A stretch of 64,000 bases of DNA from the NCBI GenBank assembly GCA_023392535.1, contig JAEVYY010000004.1, positions 8,313-72,312 of the forward strand, read 5' to 3'. How positions within the stretch are numbered: position 1 is the first letter of the stretch; the number at the start of each line of letters is the position of its first letter. The notes beneath the pieces were generated by a model that worked only from the letters and a program-made list of their open reading frames with translations, was not told where the DNA came from and made no database searches. Position numbers and translations under genes: made by a program. Below, one piece after another: positions 61,116-64,000 of this stretch. Source of the DNA: Bacillota bacterium. Its GTDB lineage: Bacteria; Bacillota; Clostridia; Lachnospirales; Lachnospiraceae.

Positions 61116-61697
61116 GTGAACAAAAGAAGAAAATATATGGCTATAGTAAGCCTAATTTTTTTGATAATAACATTTATCCTTATAATAATTTATATGCAGG
61201 ATAGAATTAAAATAGGAAGACCTATGGATAGTTATAAAAATGTAGATGTATGTTATAACGGTTTTTTTTATACAAAATCCTATGGAAGACATTATAGTGA
61301 TGATGGATATTACTATGGATATAGATGGCAGTGTGTGGAATTTGTTAAGAGATTTTATTATGAAGCGAAAGGTCATAAAATGCCTGATTTGTATGGAAAT
61401 GCAATAGATTACTTTTCCTACGATACAGAGCAAGGCGAGATGAATAAGCAAAGAGGTTTACTTCAATATTACAACGGTGGAAATGTTGCTCCAAAAGAAG
61501 ATGACCTGATTGTGTTTACAGATACGAAATATGGACATGTCGCGATCATAACAAAAGTAACGGAAAATAATATTGAAGTGATACAGCAAAATGTGAAGGG
61601 AAAACCACGTCAAAGCTATGATTTAGTGAATAAAGATGGAAATTTTTACGTAGGTACAGACAGAGAGCCTGCGGGATGGTTACGTTTAAAATACTAA
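61116..61697 (+). CDS. Membrane-anchored CHAP-domain peptidoglycan hydrolase-like protein
   Basis: The protein of about 193 residues has an N-terminal membrane segment (MAIVSLIFLIITFILIIIYM). A CHAP domain follows with catalytic Cys in YGYRWQCVEFVKRFYYEAKG and His in TKYGHVAIITKV, then a C-terminal GTDREPAGWLRL. CHAP domains cleave peptidoglycan amide bonds. The GTG at 61116 has GGGGTG upstream; an ATG at 61101 overlaps the upstream stop and is also possible. Confidence 0.85.
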   Translation: MNKRRKYMAIVSLIFLIITFILIIIYMQDRIKIGRPMDSYKNVDVCYNGFFYTKSYGRHYSDDGYYYGYRWQCVEFVKRFYYEAKGHKMPDLYGNAIDYFSYDTEQGEMNKQRGLLQYYNGGNVAPKEDDLIVFTDTKYGHVAIITKVTENNIEVIQQNVKGKPRQSYDLVNKDGNFYVGTDREPAGWLRLKY

Positions 61698-61752
61698 TAT
61701 AAAATAGGATCATCTTATGGACGAAAATGCGGTAGGAAGGAAATAGGATAAT

Positions 61753-62244
61753 ATGAATATAGAAATCAGAAAATATCAGGCAAAGGATGTACCTGCCATG
61801 ATCGGCATCTGGAACGAGATTGTAGAAGAAGGTAATGCCTTTCCGCAAGAGGAGTGTTTAACAGAAGAAACAGGCCACATTTTTTTTGAGGAACAAACGT
61901 ATTGTGCAATTGCAGAAGAGTTGGAAAGTAAGAAAATTTATGGGATGTATATCCTTCATCCAAACAATATTGGAAGATGTGGACATATATGCAATGCGAG
62001 CTATGCTGTTCTTACAGAGAGCAGAGGATTACATATTGGTGAAAAGTTAGTATTAGATTGTCTTAAACAAGCAAAACAGCATGGATTTAGAATTTTACAA
62101 TTCAATGCTGTGGTTGCAAGCAATACCCATGCAATACATCTCTATGAGCGATTAGGCTTTCAACGGCTTGGTACGATCCCAGGCGGTTTTAGGACGAAAA
62201 GTGGATATTATGAGGATATGAATCCTTACTATAAAGTCCTGTAG
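61753..62244 (+). CDS. GNAT family N-acetyltransferase
   Basis: The 163-residue protein shows the full GNAT pattern: EIRKYQAKDVPAMIGIWNEI, CNASYAVLTESRGLHIGEKL with the acetyl-CoA loop, and HAIHLYERLGFQRLGTIPGG. This resembles phosphinothricin/RimI-like acetyltransferases. Substrate unknown. It is the fourth GNAT-type gene within 3 kb, including the broken one. Confidence 0.88.
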   Translation: MNIEIRKYQAKDVPAMIGIWNEIVEEGNAFPQEECLTEETGHIFFEEQTYCAIAEELESKKIYGMYILHPNNIGRCGHICNASYAVLTESRGLHIGEKLVLDCLKQAKQHGFRILQFNAVVASNTHAIHLYERLGFQRLGTIPGGFRTKSGYYEDMNPYYKVL

Positions 62245-62283
62245 CGAAATGTATCATTTTTGATAAATGTGAAAGGGGATATA

Positions 62284-63156
62284 ATGTCAGTATTTAACTT
62301 TAAATCCATGGTTCCAATTACGAAAGGCTGGTCGGGTGATACAAAATATTGTGTTTCCATTGAAAATGGGATGAAATACTTATTGCGTATTTCTCCGATA
62401 GAGAAGTACGAGGAGAAAAAGGCTGGATTCGAAAGAATGCAAAGAGTTTCATCTCTTGGTGTGCCAATGTGTCAGCCTGTTGAATTCGGAGTCTGCGAGG
62501 AGGGGGTCTATTCACTCCAAACTTGGATTGAAGGGAATGATGCCGAGGAAATAGTTCCTCTTTTATCGGATAAAGAACAGTATCACTATGGACTTGAAGC
62601 AGGTCGGATATTAAAAAAAATTCATACGATTCGGGTATCTTTAACGGTAGAAGATTGGGAAACTCGTTTTCGCGATAAAATGAATGCTAAGATACAAATG
62701 TATCGGGAATGCCCGATAAAATATGAAAATGGTCAAGTCTTTCTGGATTATATAAATACATATCAACATTTGTTGAAAGACCGCCCACAATGTTATCAGC
62801 ATGGTGATTTTCATATCGGAAATATGATGCTTGATAAGGAATTAAAATTGACCATTATTGACTTTGATCGTGATGATTATGGAGATCCTTGGGAGGAGTT
62901 CAATCGCATAGTATGGAGTGCACAAAAAACTCCAATATTTTCCACCGGAATGATAAATGGTTATTTTAATAATGAAGTACCCATTAATTTTTGGCAGCTA
63001 CTTGCACTCTACATCTCCTGCAATACGCTTTCATCCCTGCCCTGGGCAATTCGTTTTGGACAAAGTCAAATTGATATCATGAAGCTTCAAGCCAATGATA
63101 TTTTGAAATGGTATGACTTAAAAAAGGATCCAGTACCAGCCTGGTATCGGAAGTAA
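62284..63156 (+). CDS. Aminoglycoside phosphotransferase-family kinase
   Basis: The 290-residue protein has the kinase-like fold of the APH/choline kinase family. It has a nucleotide loop near TKGWSGDTKYCVSI, the catalytic Brenner motif YQHGDFHIGNMM and the metal-binding IIDFDRDDYGDPWEE. An aminoglycoside, homoserine, choline or fructosamine may be the substrate; resistance cannot be claimed from sequence. ATG 62284 has AAAGGGG upstream. Confidence 0.88.
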   Translation: MSVFNFKSMVPITKGWSGDTKYCVSIENGMKYLLRISPIEKYEEKKAGFERMQRVSSLGVPMCQPVEFGVCEEGVYSLQTWIEGNDAEEIVPLLSDKEQYHYGLEAGRILKKIHTIRVSLTVEDWETRFRDKMNAKIQMYRECPIKYENGQVFLDYINTYQHLLKDRPQCYQHGDFHIGNMMLDKELKLTIIDFDRDDYGDPWEEFNRIVWSAQKTPIFSTGMINGYFNNEVPINFWQLLALYISCNTLSSLPWAIRFGQSQIDIMKLQANDILKWYDLKKDPVPAWYRK

Positions 63157-63243
63157 TTTGTTTACGACATTGTCAAAGCGTTAAAATAGTTGCCGTAATA
63201 CCAAAATAGGTATATATATAAATGGAGAGGAGAGCTTAATACA

Positions 63244-63501
63244 TTGAAAAATGAACAGGAATTACTCCAGAATATTGATAAAATCCACACGACCAAATTA
63301 GGTGTTATCAGAATTAAGAAGAATCTTTCCTTAGAAACAGACCATGTCGTTGCATGGTGTAAGAGCAGGATAACATCAGAAAATACAACTATTACGAAAC
63401 AAGGAAAAAATTGGTATGTTATGACAGACAACTGCGTTATAACTATTAATGCACATAGTTTTACAATAATAACGGCCCATATAATAGACTATAAAAAATA
63501 G
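63244..63501 (+). CDS. DUF3781 family small protein
   Basis: The 85-residue protein begins MKNEQELLQNIDKIHTTKLG. It continues GVIRIKKNLSLETDHVVAWC, GKNWYVMTDNCVITINAHSF and TIITAHI, which I recognise as the DUF3781 pattern. Function unknown. A TTG start with GGAGAGGAG about 13 bases upstream is used. Confidence 0.78.
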   Translation: MKNEQELLQNIDKIHTTKLGVIRIKKNLSLETDHVVAWCKSRITSENTTITKQGKNWYVMTDNCVITINAHSFTIITAHIIDYKK

Positions 63502-63517
63502 AGAGGGAGTCGAAAGC

Positions 63518-63730
63518 ATGAAATGTCCTTATTGTAATGGAGAAATGGATTCTGGATACCTTACAACGGATGCGCTTCATATCGCCTGGAGAAAAGAAAA
63601 ATATGAATCAGCAGTGGTGAAAAAAGGAAATAATGGAATCCAACTGGCACAAAAATTCCAAGGTGCCTGCAATCTGCCAGCTTATTGCTGTAAATCTTGT
63701 AAGAAAATTATAGTAGAATACACGGAGTAA
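63518..63730 (+). CDS. Small zinc-ribbon protein (PF20097/DUF6487-like)
   Basis: The 70-residue protein has an N-terminal MKCPYCNGEMDSGYLTTDAL and a C-terminal CCKSCKKIIVEYTE, giving two CxxC pairs for one zinc ion. The pattern matches the small PF20097/DUF6487-type family common in Lachnospiraceae. Function unknown. ATG follows GAGAGGGAG. It is 16 bases after the DUF3781 gene. Confidence 0.78.
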   Translation: MKCPYCNGEMDSGYLTTDALHIAWRKEKYESAVVKKGNNGIQLAQKFQGACNLPAYCCKSCKKIIVEYTE

Positions 63731-63911
63731 AAGAATTCGGAAATTATATCTAGAAAAATATTATTAGTCCAGCGGTGTGATGTCAAGTGAGAAATGAAAT
63801 TAAAATCATATATATTTAGTTCCTTTTCCGAAAAGCGCAAAACACCCACCTAAGCCCTGTCGACCAAGTTTTTAAAAATGAGCAGGGCGACTCATCAGCA
63901 GAAAGATTTAT
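63731..63911. other. Non-coding end region of an IS110-type element
   Basis: This stretch has no gene. GCCCTG (around 63856) and CAGGGC (around 63884) could pair around a 23-base loop. As the sequence beyond the transposase stop, it probably includes the element's end. IS110 elements lack terminal inverted repeats, so the exact boundary cannot be placed. Confidence 0.35.
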
Positions 63912-64000
63912 CTATTCTACTGAACGATATAGGCGATTGTCTTTCAGAAGCGTAAAGACCAACCGCACAAATTTACGAGCAGTTAATGCGAGTGCACGTT
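63912..64000 (-). mobile_element. IS110-family transposase, C-terminal fragment (cut by window edge)
   Basis: Reading leftward from the window edge, the frame encodes RALALTARKFVRLVFTLLKD and then NRLYRSVE before a TAG at 63912-63914. This matches the conserved C-terminal end of IS110/IS116/IS902 transposases. Only 28 residues are visible, so whether the element is intact is unknown. Confidence 0.75.

Overview
The window looks like chromosomal DNA of a low-GC, motile, anaerobic Lachnospiraceae-type Clostridia (Clostridium cluster XIVa; Lachnoclostridium or Roseburia-like). The evidence is the AT-rich codon use, strong AGGAGG ribosome binding sites, DUF975 and DUF6062 family proteins, LytS/YesN-type sensors, a chemoreceptor and a glycyl-radical propanediol microcompartment. 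No rRNA, tRNA, CRISPR array or complete insertion sequence was found.

Layout. 1-7.9 kb: housekeeping and regulatory genes (DUF975 fragment, glnS, DUF2225 protein, MocR-type regulator, small acidic membrane protein, TetR regulator, DUF6062 protein, cytidylate-kinase-like protein). 8.0-13.5 kb: a D-amino-acid/5-oxoproline operon with a class IV aminotransferase, both halves of the D-glutamate cyclase family as separate genes, and the 5-oxoprolinase subunits PxpB, PxpC and PxpA. 13.5-29.2 kb: an L-fucose module with an AraC regulator, fucI, a sugar kinase, a membrane-anchored binding protein placed between a histidine kinase and a YesN-like response regulator, a sugar ABC transporter with two permeases, and a chemoreceptor. 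29.2-43.2 kb: a B12-independent 1,2-propanediol microcompartment locus (GRM5 type) with glycyl-radical diol dehydratase, activase, class II aldolase, CoA-acylating aldehyde dehydrogenase, alcohol dehydrogenase, PduL, PduS, seven shell proteins and a DeoR regulator. 43.2-47.6 kb: a TPP-riboswitch-controlled thiC-thiW-thiM-thiE-thiD operon. 48.6-52.9 kb: an L-rhamnose module (AraC regulator, rhaB, rhaA). 53-56.6 kb: an AraC-controlled alcohol dehydrogenase, aldo/keto reductase and FucU mutarotase cluster. 56.7-63.7 kb: an accessory block of small enzymes (transglutaminase-like, bile-salt-hydrolase family, methyltransferase, several GNATs, CHAP, aminoglycoside-phosphotransferase-like). The right edge cuts through the end of an IS110-family transposase on the minus strand.

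How it works together (inference). Fucose and rhamnose are isomerised and phosphorylated by the two outer modules. Neither module has its own aldolase. The only class II aldolase lies in the microcompartment locus and carries an encapsulation-type tail, so both deoxy-sugar phosphates probably converge on it. It would release lactaldehyde, reduced to 1,2-propanediol, dehydrated by the glycyl-radical enzyme to propionaldehyde, and then converted to propanol and propionyl-CoA/propionyl-phosphate. The microcompartment genes appear to be driven by two near-consensus promoters. Each has an inverted repeat whose arms are 63-64 bp apart around a CA-rich tract, with the right arm on the -35 box. This suggests one shared, probably looping, control system.

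The most notable points are that paired promoter architecture, a shell gene with two in-frame starts that each have a strong ribosome binding site, the split D-glutamate-cyclase/oxoprolinase operon with a promoter-proximal attenuator-like hairpin, the fucose three-component sensor, and a 142-bp palindromic element upstream of the rhamnose genes.
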